This document shows, piece by piece, positions 28,075-36,678 of a stretch of DNA of 64,000 nucleotides. The position numbers and the translations under genes are program-made. Source of the stretch: an uncultured Cetobacterium sp. (GTDB lineage Bacteria > Fusobacteriota > Fusobacteriia > Fusobacteriales > Fusobacteriaceae); contig CASFCG010000024.1 in assembly GCA_949293295.1 (NCBI GenBank), positions 1-64,000 of the forward strand, read 5' to 3'. The notes beneath the pieces are model-generated. The model had not been told where the DNA came from. It did not search any database and saw nothing but the letters and a program-made list of their open reading frames with translations. Each line of letters begins with the position of its first letter. The first letter of the stretch is position 1.

Positions 28075-30114
28075 CTACTTTCCCATTTTCTCATCAACAC
28101 TATTTGAACTCTTTAGAAGATTTGACACCTCCCAAGCTAGATAGTCTGACACTGTTTTCTTAAAATCTTCAAGGGTTGGGGTTGTATCTATTGGAGCTGA
28201 CTGATTCCAATCTGCACCATTTTTAGGGTCTATTGTCCCCTCATAATACTCTTTCTCTGTAAAAATATTTAGTTTTCTTCTTCCAAAACGTACCAATTCA
28301 ACTAGCTCTTGATATCTCTCCTTAGCTCTATCTGTATCTCTTAGATTGTTACTTGCTTTTTTTCTATTACTTCTTGTATATCCATCATTTGAAAAATCAA
28401 TAAACTTTACTGTGTCATCCTTGTGATGAGGCTTTCCAACCTCAAATACATATATATTTGTCTGAACACTTGATTTCCCTATAAACAAATCTATTGGCAT
28501 CTTTATACTTGCTATTAGTTTGTTCTTTTCTAATATTTTTTTATTGTATTCCGTGGCTTTCCCTGAACCAGCTGAATTTTGAATAATTATCGCTGCATGT
28601 CCTGTTTTCATCATAGATAGTGCCTTTTGCACAAATACCATTCCATTTCCACTAGCTGAATATGGAGGATTTAGTATAAAAGCATCTGCTGGGAATTCTT
28701 GATTTGTATTTCCAAAGCCATATTTCCCATTATACTCTAATGAGTCAGCATTGATAATATTTGAACTTCCATCTCCCATTAGTATCATATTTAGTATTGC
28801 TAACATATATACCCCTGGTAATACCTCTAATCCTAATAGTTGATTTGCTTTTATCTCTAAGGTTTTTTGTTGTACCTCTTCAGTTGTATCTAGATTTGCT
28901 TTTGCATCTATTATCATCTCATTCATAGCTGCAACTAATAGTCCCGCTGACCCTGTAGCAAAGTCCCACACATACGAGTTCATATCCACTCTAGCTAGCT
29001 TTACTAAAAGTGTAGCTACATATGAAGGTGTAAGAACCACATCATTTAATTTATCCTGAGAAAATCCAAGCCATGAGTACATCTCATTAAAAAGTTTTCC
29101 TGTAAAATCTGTAGTTAGCCCTATCTTATAATATATTCCTAAATCATCCACTATTTTAGAAAATACCCTTTTCAGTTGACTTTCTCCATCTTTTGGAGTG
29201 TTTATATTATCCGTCATCAGAGTATTTGCTAAGGTTCTTTCTATCAGCTCCCTCTTATCTGTTGGTATCTTTTTCTCAATTAAAAAAGATTTTATTTTTC
29301 TAAGAATGATATCTCCATCTTTATTTCCATTCTCTACCGATGATTCTAAATCATTTTTTTCTAATGGTTTAACTTTTCCTGGAATACCTAATGTTGCTAT
29401 AATTGAAGCTGCCACTAGATAGACTCTATCATTTTCTCCCAAGCCTTTCTCATCTCTATATATATCATTATTTAGTTTTACTAGACTCGCTTCTATCTCC
29501 TTTTCTCTTTTTTCCTTTATCTCTTCCAACTCTTTAGGAGACAAAGAAAGCTCTTTTACCTTTTCTATAAATCCATCAAAATTCTCTTTTTTCAAAAAGG
29601 AAAGGTCTTTATAGCTTCCTACCTCTTGTCCTACTCCCAAGTTACCCTTTGATACATAGTAGACTCCTATTGAATGGCTTAACTCTCCACTTTCATCTTT
29701 ATATCCTGTAACCCCTATTGATATTATATCTGTGTAGCTTGTATAGTGCAGTATTGCATTTGCATAGTGTACAGCTCCATTTACTGCATAATCTTTTATA
29801 TTGTTATAGTTTGGCTCTCCATTAGCTTTTCTATTGTCAACCTGTTTATTACTGTCTAGCTTTACCAACTTATCCTTATACCCTTTATACTCTATAAGAA
29901 TAGGATAATAATTTAGATTTTTATCTTGAAGCAATAGTTTAGCATCTGGACGATTTCCTCCACGTCCACCGCTTTTTGATTTATACTCATCTAGTGCTTT
30001 GTCTATCTCACTATTTAAACTTTCTTGCTCTAATTTATAGTCTAATCCATAACTTTTTAACCATCCATTTACCAAATCAGCTATATTCGGCTCTACTGAT
30101 TGTACTTTTGCCAC
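28075..30114 (-). CDS. BcgI-like Type IIB restriction-modification subunit (nuclease plus N6-adenine methyltransferase)
   Basis: A 679-aa protein with GTG start after GGGAGG. Residues 50-80 contain a PD-(D/E)xK nuclease pattern: P56-D57, then IEYK with E75 and K77. A helical region follows, then a gamma-class methyltransferase: DFATGSAGL (384-392, SAM) and NPPY (482-485, catalytic). The architecture and size match BcgI subunit A, so a separate HsdR is not needed. It would cut on both sides of a bipartite site set by the adjacent S subunit. It lies downstream of the ribosomal alpha operon, behind its terminator. The reading of Type IIB comes from motifs only. Confidence 0.82.
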   Translation of the reverse strand: MAKVQSVEPNIADLVNGWLKSYGLDYKLEQESLNSEIDKALDEYKSKSGGRGGNRPDAKLLLQDKNLNYYPILIEYKGYKDKLVKLDSNKQVDNRKANGEPNYNNIKDYAVNGAVHYANAILHYTSYTDIISIGVTGYKDESGELSHSIGVYYVSKGNLGVGQEVGSYKDLSFLKKENFDGFIEKVKELSLSPKELEEIKEKREKEIEASLVKLNNDIYRDEKGLGENDRVYLVAASIIATLGIPGKVKPLEKNDLESSVENGNKDGDIILRKIKSFLIEKKIPTDKRELIERTLANTLMTDNINTPKDGESQLKRVFSKIVDDLGIYYKIGLTTDFTGKLFNEMYSWLGFSQDKLNDVVLTPSYVATLLVKLARVDMNSYVWDFATGSAGLLVAAMNEMIIDAKANLDTTEEVQQKTLEIKANQLLGLEVLPGVYMLAILNMILMGDGSSNIINADSLEYNGKYGFGNTNQEFPADAFILNPPYSASGNGMVFVQKALSMMKTGHAAIIIQNSAGSGKATEYNKKILEKNKLIASIKMPIDLFIGKSSVQTNIYVFEVGKPHHKDDTVKFIDFSNDGYTRSNRKKASNNLRDTDRAKERYQELVELVRFGRRKLNIFTEKEYYEGTIDPKNGADWNQSAPIDTTPTLEDFKKTVSDYLAWEVSNLLKSSNSVDEKMGK
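28078..28084 (-). promoter_or_regulatory. Candidate -1 ribosomal frameshift site (G GGA AAG before TAG)
   Basis: The last codons of the nuclease-methylase gene are ATG GGA AAG TAG. G-GGA-AAG is a canonical X-XXY-YYZ slippery heptamer and the stop follows at once. A -1 slip enters the frame GTA GAT TCC, which runs open through the conserved N-terminus of the specificity subunit. The product would be a fusion of about 1,050 aa. No strong downstream stem is obvious. Confidence 0.5.
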
Positions 30115-30196
30115 TTTTCTCCTCCCAAGTCGTATTTTTTATTAGTATCATAACATATTTCAACCTCAATTCATAGTTTTTAAATTTTTCATCAAT

Positions 30197-30227
30197 AAAA
30201 AAACCGTACAAACTATTGTTTGTACGG
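30197..30227 (-). terminator. Terminator of the ribosomal S10-spc-alpha cluster
   Basis: On the minus strand CCGTACAAAC pairs with GTTTGTACGG around a 4-nt loop, then seven T. It lies 11 nt after the rplQ stop. Confidence 0.92.
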
Positions 30228-30238
30228 CAAATAAGCTA

Positions 30239-30589
30239 CTATACTAATTCAATGATTGCTAACTCTGCTGAATCTCCTTTTCTAACTGTTGTTTTTATTA
30301 TTCTTGTATATCCACCATTTCTTTCAGCATATTTTGGTGCTAAATCATTAAATATTTTTGCAACCGCTTCCTCACTTCTTAAGAAAGCAAACGCTCTTCT
30401 TCTATCAGCCAAATTCCCTTTTTTTCCAAGAGTTATCATTCTTTCAGCAAACTTTCTAAGCTCTTTTGCTCTAGTCACTGTTGTTTCTATTCTATCTGCT
30501 AAAATCAGAGAGATAGTTAAATTTTTTAACATAGCTTTTCTGTGGTCAGCTCTTCTCCCTAACTTTCTATACGATTTATTGTGATTCAT
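30239..30589 (-). CDS. rplQ: 50S ribosomal protein L17
   Basis: 116 aa, normal length. The start [20 protein letters not shown] and the segment [11 protein letters not shown] are diagnostic of L17. It is the last gene of the alpha operon behind rpoA and is followed by a strong terminator. It binds 23S rRNA at the tunnel exit side of the large subunit. Confidence 0.97.
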   Translation of the reverse strand: MNHNKSYRKLGRRADHRKAMLKNLTISLILADRIETTVTRAKELRKFAERMITLGKKGNLADRRRAFAFLRSEEAVAKIFNDLAPKYAERNGGYTRIIKTTVRKGDSAELAIIELV

Positions 30590-30612
30590 TAGTCAGCTTT
30601 CCTCCTTACTGA

Positions 30613-31593
30613 TTATTCTATTTCTCCATTTCCTTCAAGTTCAAACCCTAGTTCTCTCATTTTGTCCAAAATCTCTTCTAATGATTTTCTTCCAAGATTT
30701 TTTATTTTTAACAACTCATTCATTGACATTTTAGCAAGTTGTCCAACTTCGTCAATTCCTGCTTTTTTCAGACAATTAGATGACCTAACTGTCAAATCTA
30801 GCTCCTCTATTCTAGTACTCATAACATCATCATTTTTAGGAGCTGAACTATCTAAGACCTCTTCCTCTTTATCTAAATCTGTTCTTAAATGTTCCATTCT
30901 ATTTCCAATATCTAAAAGTGGGTCAATATGATATCTTAACAATTCAACTGCATATGAAACTGCATTCCTTATATCTACACTTCCATCAGTTTCTATATTT
31001 AAAGTTAATTTATCAAAATCTGTCATTCTTCCAACCATTGTATCTTGAACAGAATATGAAACCTTTCTAATAGGTGTATATATAGCATCAATAGCCATAA
31101 AATCTACTGCCCAATCTTTCTTTTCAATATCCTCAGAAACTACAAACCCCTCTCCAGTATCGACAATAAACTCCATATTAATCTCTTTCTTAGTCGTTAT
31201 TGTACAAATTACTTGTTCAGGATTTACTATCTCAAGTCCAATATCTGGAATAATATCAGCTGCCGTAACCGTCTTTGGTCCTTTTACGGAAAGAGTCATC
31301 TTTCTCTCACCAGCTGTATCAGCCTTGATAACAACCTCTTTGATATTTAATATAATCTCAGTTACAGACTCTTTCACTCCCTCTATAACTGAAAATTCAC
31401 TAAGTACTCCGTCTATTCTAACTCCTTTTATAGCCGCTCCAGGAATAGATGAAAGAAGTACTCTTCTTAAAGCATTCCCTATTGTATGCCCATATCCTCT
31501 ATACAGAGGTTCTATTATATACTGTCCTGAATACTCATTTGTTTTATTCTCAGTAATATTTATCCCTTTAGCGTGTTTTTCTATTTTTAACAT
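30613..31593 (-). CDS. rpoA: RNA polymerase alpha subunit
   Basis: 326 aa. The N-terminal domain shows GYGHTIGNALRRVLLSSIPGAA (split here as HTIGNALRRVLLSS), the alpha dimer interface. The C-terminal domain (~250-320) shows LDLTVRSSNCLKKAGI and LLKIKNLGRKSLEEI, the helix-hairpin-helix that contacts UP elements and activators. The position between rpsD and rplQ is standard. Confidence 0.98.
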   Translation of the reverse strand: MLKIEKHAKGINITENKTNEYSGQYIIEPLYRGYGHTIGNALRRVLLSSIPGAAIKGVRIDGVLSEFSVIEGVKESVTEIILNIKEVVIKADTAGERKMTLSVKGPKTVTAADIIPDIGLEIVNPEQVICTITTKKEINMEFIVDTGEGFVVSEDIEKKDWAVDFMAIDAIYTPIRKVSYSVQDTMVGRMTDFDKLTLNIETDGSVDIRNAVSYAVELLRYHIDPLLDIGNRMEHLRTDLDKEEEVLDSSAPKNDDVMSTRIEELDLTVRSSNCLKKAGIDEVGQLAKMSMNELLKIKNLGRKSLEEILDKMRELGFELEGNGEIE

Positions 31594-31620
31594 CTAATCA
31601 ACTCCTATTAAAAGGATTTA

Positions 31621-32208
31621 TTATCTAGAGTAGAACTCAACTATTAACGCTTCATCTAAATCAAAATCCAAGTCATCTTTAGTTGGATTTTGTAAAACCT
31701 TTCCTGCAAAGTTAGCTTTATCCAACTCCAACCATGCTGGTACTGTTTTTTCCTCAATAGCTGTTTTTATTAACTCAATATTTTTTGAGTTCTCAATTAC
31801 AGATACAACATCTCCAGCTTTTACTCTATAAGAAGCAATATTTACTCTTCTTCCATTTACAGCAATATGTCCATGAGACACAACTTGTCTCGCTTGTCTT
31901 CTTGTTTTAGCAAATCCTAATCTGTATACTACATTTTCTAATCTTCTTTCTAAATATTGGATTAAGTTTAACCCTGTAACTCCATCTTTTCTCGAAGCTT
32001 CATCATAAAGTTTTCTGAATTGTTTCTCCATCACATTATATATAAATTTAGCTTTTTGCTTTTCATTTAACTGAATTGCATACTCTGTAGGCTTCTTATT
32101 AGCGTTAGGTCTAGGTCCTCTATTTGAAGACTTGTTTACTCCCAAAACAACTGGATCAATTCCAAGAGCTCTACATTTCTTTAAAACAGGTTGTCTATTT
32201 CTTGCCAT
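31621..32208 (-). CDS. rpsD: 30S ribosomal protein S4
   Basis: 195 aa, slightly shorter than the usual 200-208. The S4 RNA-binding fold is clear: LERRLENVVYRLGFAKTRRQ, then RQVVSHGHIAVNGRRVNI. It has a single Cys (12), so it is the zinc-free form. It nucleates 30S assembly. In E. coli S4 represses the alpha operon by binding near rpsM, and in Bacillus its own gene; see the RNA element at 33308-33415. Confidence 0.97.
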   Translation of the reverse strand: MARNRQPVLKKCRALGIDPVVLGVNKSSNRGPRPNANKKPTEYAIQLNEKQKAKFIYNVMEKQFRKLYDEASRKDGVTGLNLIQYLERRLENVVYRLGFAKTRRQARQVVSHGHIAVNGRRVNIASYRVKAGDVVSVIENSKNIELIKTAIEEKTVPAWLELDKANFAGKVLQNPTKDDLDFDLDEALIVEFYSR

Positions 32209-32265
32209 CTCTTTATTGTTCCTCCTTACACTATTAATAAATTTCTACGATAATGAGCTATTATA

Positions 32266-32655
32266 TTACACTCTTCTTCTTTTTGGTGGTCTACAACCAT
32301 TGTGTGGAACTGGTGTTACGTCAGTTATTTTTGTAACTTCTAATCCAGCCGCTTGTAAAGACCTAATACAAGCTTCTCTACCTGAACCAGGACCTTTTAC
32401 TTTAACCTCTACTTTTTTCATTCCATTTTCCATTGCAATTTGAGCTGCTTGTTCAGCTGCAATTTGAGCCGCAAATGGAGTTCCTTTCTTAGTTCCTTTA
32501 AATCCTGATGTTCCTCCAGATTTCCAACTTACAACTCTCCCTTCAACATCTGTAATTGCTACGATTGTGTTATTGAAAGTTGAATGTATATGAGCTACTC
32601 CGTTAGGAATATTTTTCAATTTCTTCTTTACTTTAGCTACTTTCTTCTTAGCCAA
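32266..32655 (-). CDS. rpsK: 30S ribosomal protein S11
   Basis: 129 aa. [37 protein letters not shown] and the C-terminal [12 protein letters not shown] are S11 signatures. It lies on the 30S platform near the E site. The gap to rpsM upstream (262 nt) is unusually long for this operon and contains an IS remnant. Confidence 0.97.
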   Translation of the reverse strand: MAKKKVAKVKKKLKNIPNGVAHIHSTFNNTIVAITDVEGRVVSWKSGGTSGFKGTKKGTPFAAQIAAEQAAQIAMENGMKKVEVKVKGPGSGREACIRSLQAAGLEVTKITDVTPVPHNGCRPPKRRRV

Positions 32656-32709
32656 TTTAAGCTACCTCCTTACGATAAAATACACCTTTTTTACTTTCCT
32701 AAAATCAGC

Positions 32710-32817
32710 GTGAACCCCTCCCACTTAAAACTTTTAAAGTAGGAGCTTCCTTCTTGGGAAGTAGTTGCTTTTGTTAGTCAACTATATTTACCAAGCTATC
32801 CCCGTAGTCCCTACGGT
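32710..32817 (-). mobile_element. IS200/IS605-type tnpB 3' end and right-end remnant (copy 2), inside the ribosomal operon
   Basis: On the minus strand ACC GTA GGG ACT ACG GGG ATA GCT TGG TAA reads TVGTTGIAW-stop, a typical TnpB C-terminus. AAATATAG follows, then a hairpin with arms CTCCTACTT and AAGTGGGAG, then GGGTTCAC at 32710. The frame upstream is closed by stops. Weaker similarity may extend to ~32890. The element lies in the rpsM-rpsK spacer and must be transcribed with the operon. Confidence 0.75.
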
Positions 32818-32917
32818 TCTTTATACTTCTTTAGTCCGTTTCTCTTATTTCTTAGACTTTCAACCAATTATATCACTTTATTTTCTAAAAGCGACCTCTT
32901 GCACATTAGGTTAAAAA

Positions 32918-33274
32918 CTATTTTTTAATTGGTTTTTTTGGACCTTTTCTAGTTCTTGCATTTGTCTTAGACTTTTGTCCTCTTACAGGTAGATTCATTT
33001 TATGTCTTGACCCTCTATAACATCTGATATCCATCAATCTTTTTATTGCAAGTCTAACCTCTTTTCTTAGGTCTCCCTCAACTTTAATTGTCTCAACAAT
33101 AGCTCTTATTCTATTTAACTCCTCTTCAGTTAAATCTTTTACTCTAGTGTCAAAATTTACTCCTGCTTCTGTCAATACTTTTTGTGAAGTTGGTTTTCCA
33201 ATTCCATAAACATAAGTCAAAGCTATTTCAACTCTTTTGTTTCTTGGAATATCTACTCCTGCGATTCTAGCCAA
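32918..33274 (-). CDS. rpsM: 30S ribosomal protein S13
   Basis: 118 aa. [20 protein letters not shown] at the start, [12 protein letters not shown] helix-hairpin-helix, and [20 protein letters not shown] near the end are S13 signatures. It sits in the head of the 30S subunit and contacts the P-site tRNA. It is preceded by AGGAGG and by a structured RNA element that may control it. Confidence 0.97.
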   Translation of the reverse strand: MARIAGVDIPRNKRVEIALTYVYGIGKPTSQKVLTEAGVNFDTRVKDLTEEELNRIRAIVETIKVEGDLRKEVRLAIKRLMDIRCYRGSRHKMNLPVRGQKSKTNARTRKGPKKPIKK

Positions 33275-33307
33275 AATACTTCCTCCTATCTCGAAAATTT
33301 TTTATAT

Positions 33308-33415
33308 ATCCGTCAGTATAATAACTGACTAACACTTTCCTCGGTATGCCTCTTACGAGAACCAGCTCTACAGCTTAACATACCTTTACAGTACTTCCAA
33401 TGTCAGTACTAATCA
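33308..33415 (-). promoter_or_regulatory. Structured RNA upstream of rpsM with mutually exclusive pairings (candidate ribosomal-protein leader)
   Basis: In the RNA sense the segment contains GGUAUG (33379-33384) pairing with CAUACC (33343-33348), enclosing AGCU-GUAG-AGCU and CUC-GUAA-GAG hairpins. An outer stem ACUGACA (33401-33407) pairs with UGUUAGU (33328-33334). The strand GUCAGU (33324-33329) can instead pair with a second ACUGAC downstream (33312-33317). The two states exclude each other just before the rpsM ribosome binding site. The autoregulatory role is inferred. Confidence 0.55.
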
Positions 33416-33434
33416 ATCTAAAGCTACCTAAAAA

Positions 33435-33548
33435 CTATCCTTGCACTTGTTTGTGTTTTGGATTTTCACAGATTACTCTGATTTTTCCATGTCTTTTGAT
33501 AACTTTACATTTGTCACAAATAGGCTTAATTGATACTCTTACTTTCAC
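33435..33548 (-). CDS. rpmJ: 50S ribosomal protein L36
   Basis: A 37-aa protein with GTG start at 33548 after GGAGG. The sequence begins [20 protein letters not shown] and has the zinc ribbon C11-x2-C14, C27 and H32. It is the zinc-containing form. It lies between infA and rpsM, as in most bacteria. Confidence 0.95.
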   Translation of the reverse strand: MKVRVSIKPICDKCKVIKRHGKIRVICENPKHKQVQG

Positions 33549-33579
33549 TTAGTTACCTCCTCTCGTGAACTCTTAAATC

Positions 33580-33798
33580 TTACTTCTTTCTGTATACTAT
33601 TCTCCCTCTTGATAAATCATAAGGTGAGATTTGTACCGTTACCTTATCTCCAGGCAAAATTTTAATATAATTCATTCTCATTTTCCCAGATATGTGCCCC
33701 AATATTACATGTCCGTTCTCTAACTCAACTCTGAACATAGCATTAGGCAGTGCTTCCAGTATCGTCCCTTCTAACTCAATAACATCCTTCTTCGACAT
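33580..33798 (-). CDS. infA: Translation initiation factor IF-1
   Basis: 72 aa, a single S1-like OB fold: [20 protein letters not shown], then [20 protein letters not shown]. The start is ATG 33798, because AGGAGG lies just upstream and this gives the exact family length. An in-frame start at 33825 has no support. It binds the A site of the 30S subunit during initiation. Confidence 0.97.
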   Translation of the reverse strand: MSKKDVIELEGTILEALPNAMFRVELENGHVILGHISGKMRMNYIKILPGDKVTVQISPYDLSRGRIVYRKK

Positions 33799-33885
33799 TC
33801 TACCTCCTATCGAACAGAAACTCATAATATTCTATCATCTTTTTTCTCAAAAGTCTATATTATTTTATTATTTTTACTATATTTT

Positions 33886-34653
33886 TTAATCAATCTCTGT
33901 CAAAATCACTGGTTTCCCATTGATAATCGCTACCGTATGTTCAAAATGTGCTGAACGACGCCCATCCTTTGTAACAACAGTCCAACCATCATTTTTTATA
34001 TTTACTTTATAACTCCCCGCATTCACCATTGGCTCCAAAGCTAAAACCATCCCATTTTCAATCTTTAGTCCTCTTCCTTTTCTACCAAAATTCGGCAGAC
34101 AAGGTTCTTCATGCATAGCTTTTCCAACTCCATGTCCAGCAAAATCTCTTACAACTGTAAATCCATTTGATTCTACATAACTTTGAATCGCGTTTCCAAC
34201 ATCTCCCAATCTATTTCCAACAACCATATGTTCAATACCTATCTGTCGAGCTCTTTCTGTTACTTCTAAAAGTCTTTGACTCTCTTCATCTATTTGACCT
34301 ACGGGATAAGTAATTGCTGCATCTCCATAAAAACCATTCATTCTTGCCACAACATCAATACTTACAATATCTCCTTCTCGTAAAACCTTATCTTCTCTCG
34401 GAATTCCATGTACAACCTCTTCGTTTACAGATATACAAGATCCAGCTGGATACGGATTCAACGGACCTCCAACACCAATTGTAGCTGGTTCTGCTCCATT
34501 ATCTCTAAGATATTTTTCAATTATGTCATTCAACTCTTTCGTTGAAATTCCAGGTTTTATATATTGGGGTAAAACATCTTTATATAGTTTTGCTATTAGT
34601 TTACAAGGCTTTTTTATCTCCTCTATCTCTTCTAAACTTTTCAATATAGCCAT
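33886..34653 (-). CDS. map: Methionine aminopeptidase, type I
   Basis: 255 aa. Metal ligands are visible in VSIDVVARMNGFYGDAA (two Asp), FAGHGVGKAMHEEP (His), LALEPM (Glu) and AHFEHTVAI (Glu). It removes the initiator Met after deformylase, whose gene lies at 12905. The position between adk and infA is the common one. It has no N-terminal zinc finger, unlike longer Map variants. Confidence 0.97.
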   Translation of the reverse strand: MAILKSLEEIEEIKKPCKLIAKLYKDVLPQYIKPGISTKELNDIIEKYLRDNGAEPATIGVGGPLNPYPAGSCISVNEEVVHGIPREDKVLREGDIVSIDVVARMNGFYGDAAITYPVGQIDEESQRLLEVTERARQIGIEHMVVGNRLGDVGNAIQSYVESNGFTVVRDFAGHGVGKAMHEEPCLPNFGRKGRGLKIENGMVLALEPMVNAGSYKVNIKNDGWTVVTKDGRRSAHFEHTVAIINGKPVILTEID

Positions 34654-34669
34654 AGTTTCCCTCTCTTCT

Positions 34670-35311
34670 CTAGCCTAAAATCTCAAAAATTTTCTTAGTT
34701 ATTTCTGAAATCTCTGCAGTTCCATCTACCTCACTCATAATTCCTTTTCCTTTATAAAAATTAAAAAGTGGTGCTGTTTGCTCATGATATGCTATCAATC
34801 TTTTTTCAACAGTTTCCTTATTATCATCTTTTCTCATAATCAGTTCTCCACCACAATAATCACAAATTCCATCAACTTTAGGTGGATTATTGATAACATG
34901 GAAAGAGGCTCCGCACTTAGAACACACTCTTCTTCCTATAATTCTTCCTACAATCAGTTCATCTGGAACATTTAGTGATATCACTCTATCTAAATTCATA
35001 TTTAACTCTTTCAATAACTGCTCTAATGCTTCCGCTTGTGCTAAAGTTCTTGGAAAACCATCTAGAATAAACCCTTTTTTACAATCACTCTCTTTCAATC
35101 TATCCCTTATTATTCCAATCATTGTAGAATCTGGAACCAATTTTCCTTCATCCATATATTTTTTAGCTTCTATCCCCATTGCTGTTCCCTGACTTATTGC
35201 TTCCCTTAAAATATCTCCTGTGGATATTTGTGGAATTCCGTACCTGTCTATTATATATTTCGCCTGTGTTCCCTTTCCTGCTCCAGGAGCTCCAAATAAC
35301 ATTATATTCAT
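34670..35311 (-). CDS. adk: Adenylate kinase
   Basis: 213 aa from ATG 35311, chosen because GGGG lies upstream and the protein then begins MNIMLFGAPGAGKGTQAKYI, with the P-loop G-x4-GKGT. DGFPRTLAQAEAL and the zinc-binding lid (CSKCG ... CDYCGG) identify the long, zinc-containing form. An upstream in-frame TTG at 35329 is less likely. It balances ATP, ADP and AMP. Confidence 0.97.
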   Translation of the reverse strand: MNIMLFGAPGAGKGTQAKYIIDRYGIPQISTGDILREAISQGTAMGIEAKKYMDEGKLVPDSTMIGIIRDRLKESDCKKGFILDGFPRTLAQAEALEQLLKELNMNLDRVISLNVPDELIVGRIIGRRVCSKCGASFHVINNPPKVDGICDYCGGELIMRKDDNKETVEKRLIAYHEQTAPLFNFYKGKGIMSEVDGTAEISEITKKIFEILG

Positions 35312-35336
35312 AACTTTATCCCCTTTCAATCTAATA

Positions 35337-35364
35337 TAAAAAGCACGACAACCATAGCCGTGCT
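35337..35364 (-). terminator. Terminator-like hairpin between secY and adk
   Basis: On the minus strand AGCACG pairs with CGTGCT around an 11-nt loop, followed by five T, directly after the secY stop. It may attenuate transcription into adk-map-infA and the alpha operon. Confidence 0.6.
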
Positions 35365-35370
35365 AAGATT

Positions 35371-36648
35371 TTATAAAAATCCTTTATACTCTCTCATTAC
35401 AAGATGGGCATCTATCTGTTGAACAGTATCTAAGGCAACACCTACCACAATTATTATTCCTGTTCCACCGAAAAACATAGGTAAACCAAAAGCTTTAAAC
35501 AACACCATTGGTGCTATCGCTATAAGTGCTAAAAATATAGCTCCTCCCCATGTTATCCTAGTTACAACATCTTCTAAGTATTTTGCAGTATCAGCACCAG
35601 GTCTAATACTTGGGATTGTTCCACCACCTTGCTTTAAATTTTCTGCTACTTTCTCTGGGTCAAACATTATCGAAGTATAGAAAAATGAAAAGAATATAAT
35701 CACAACAGCATATAGTATCAAATATACAGGATGCTGATCATTAAATATTCTCGAAAGCAATACCTTGTATTTAAATGTACTCGGAAGAGCATTTGCAATC
35801 AACGAAGGAACCATCATCACTACTGAAGCAAATATTACAGGCATTACTCCTGAACTATTCAACTTTAATGGAATATACGAGTTTTGACCAGCACTATTCC
35901 CTGTAAAACCTCTTCCCACATAGTGAACTGGAATTTTTCTTTGTCCTAATTGAAATACAACTATTCCAGCTATTGTTAAAACAGCAGCAACTCCTACCAA
36001 TGCTAAAACAGGGATAAGAAATTTACTTCCTTTCATATCTTGAATCGTTTGTATTACAGCTGTCGGTGCTCCTGAAATTACATTTAAAAATATCAGTAAA
36101 GAGACTCCATTCCCTATTCCCTTTATTGATATCTGCTCACCAACCCACATTAAAAAAACTGTCCCAGCAGTTAAAGTAGTAATTGTTGTTAAAAAAAATG
36201 CAGTTCCTGGCATCAGAACCAATCCTACTGATTCTAACCAAGTACACACTCCAAGACCTTGTATAACTGCAATCACTATTGTTAAATATCTAGTCCACTG
36301 AGTTATCTTGTCTCTTCCAGACTCTCCCTCTTTCTGAATCTCTTCAATTTTCGGGATAATTACAGCCAACAAACTAAAAACTATCGAAGCATTAATATAA
36401 GGCACAATCCCCAGTGCGAAAATTGAAACCCTCTTAAAAGCTCCCCCTGAGAACATATTGATATATCCCAACAAATCACTCTGTCTTGTCATCTGCTCTA
36501 GCCTGTCAATGTCTACACCAGGAGCAGGGATATATGTCCCTACCCTAGCAACTAGAAACATTAATAGGGTGAAGATAATTCTATTTCTCAACTCTGGAAC
36601 TTTAAACACTCCTCTAAGTTTCATATTAAATTTTTCAATTAAACTCAA
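35371..36648 (-). CDS. secY: Preprotein translocase subunit SecY
   Basis: 425 aa with about ten membrane segments. FTLLMFLVARVGTYIPAPGVD near the start, INMFSGGAFKRVSIFALGIVPYI as plug/TM2 region (written here in part: SGGAFKRVSIFALGI), and RPGADTAKYLEDVVTRIT in the C-terminal loop are typical. It forms the protein-conducting channel. The position between rplO and adk is canonical. Confidence 0.97.
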   Translation of the reverse strand: MSLIEKFNMKLRGVFKVPELRNRIIFTLLMFLVARVGTYIPAPGVDIDRLEQMTRQSDLLGYINMFSGGAFKRVSIFALGIVPYINASIVFSLLAVIIPKIEEIQKEGESGRDKITQWTRYLTIVIAVIQGLGVCTWLESVGLVLMPGTAFFLTTITTLTAGTVFLMWVGEQISIKGIGNGVSLLIFLNVISGAPTAVIQTIQDMKGSKFLIPVLALVGVAAVLTIAGIVVFQLGQRKIPVHYVGRGFTGNSAGQNSYIPLKLNSSGVMPVIFASVVMMVPSLIANALPSTFKYKVLLSRIFNDQHPVYLILYAVVIIFFSFFYTSIMFDPEKVAENLKQGGGTIPSIRPGADTAKYLEDVVTRITWGGAIFLALIAIAPMVLFKAFGLPMFFGGTGIIIVVGVALDTVQQIDAHLVMREYKGFL

Positions 36649-36678
36649 AGCTCTTCACCTCACATCTAACAACTAAAG

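Noticed and set aside
28075-30114. Orphan Type I HsdM/HsdS without HsdR
   Set aside because: The N-terminal P-D...E-x-K pattern and the subunit sizes fit a BcgI-like nuclease-methylase that needs no HsdR.
34670-35329. Longer start for adk (TTG 35329), and likewise longer starts for cspA (11490), infA (33825), rplR (38282), rplN (40901) and the hemolysin III gene (50562)
   Set aside because: In each case the Shine-Dalgarno sequence lies inside the longer version and the family N-terminus begins at the shorter start.
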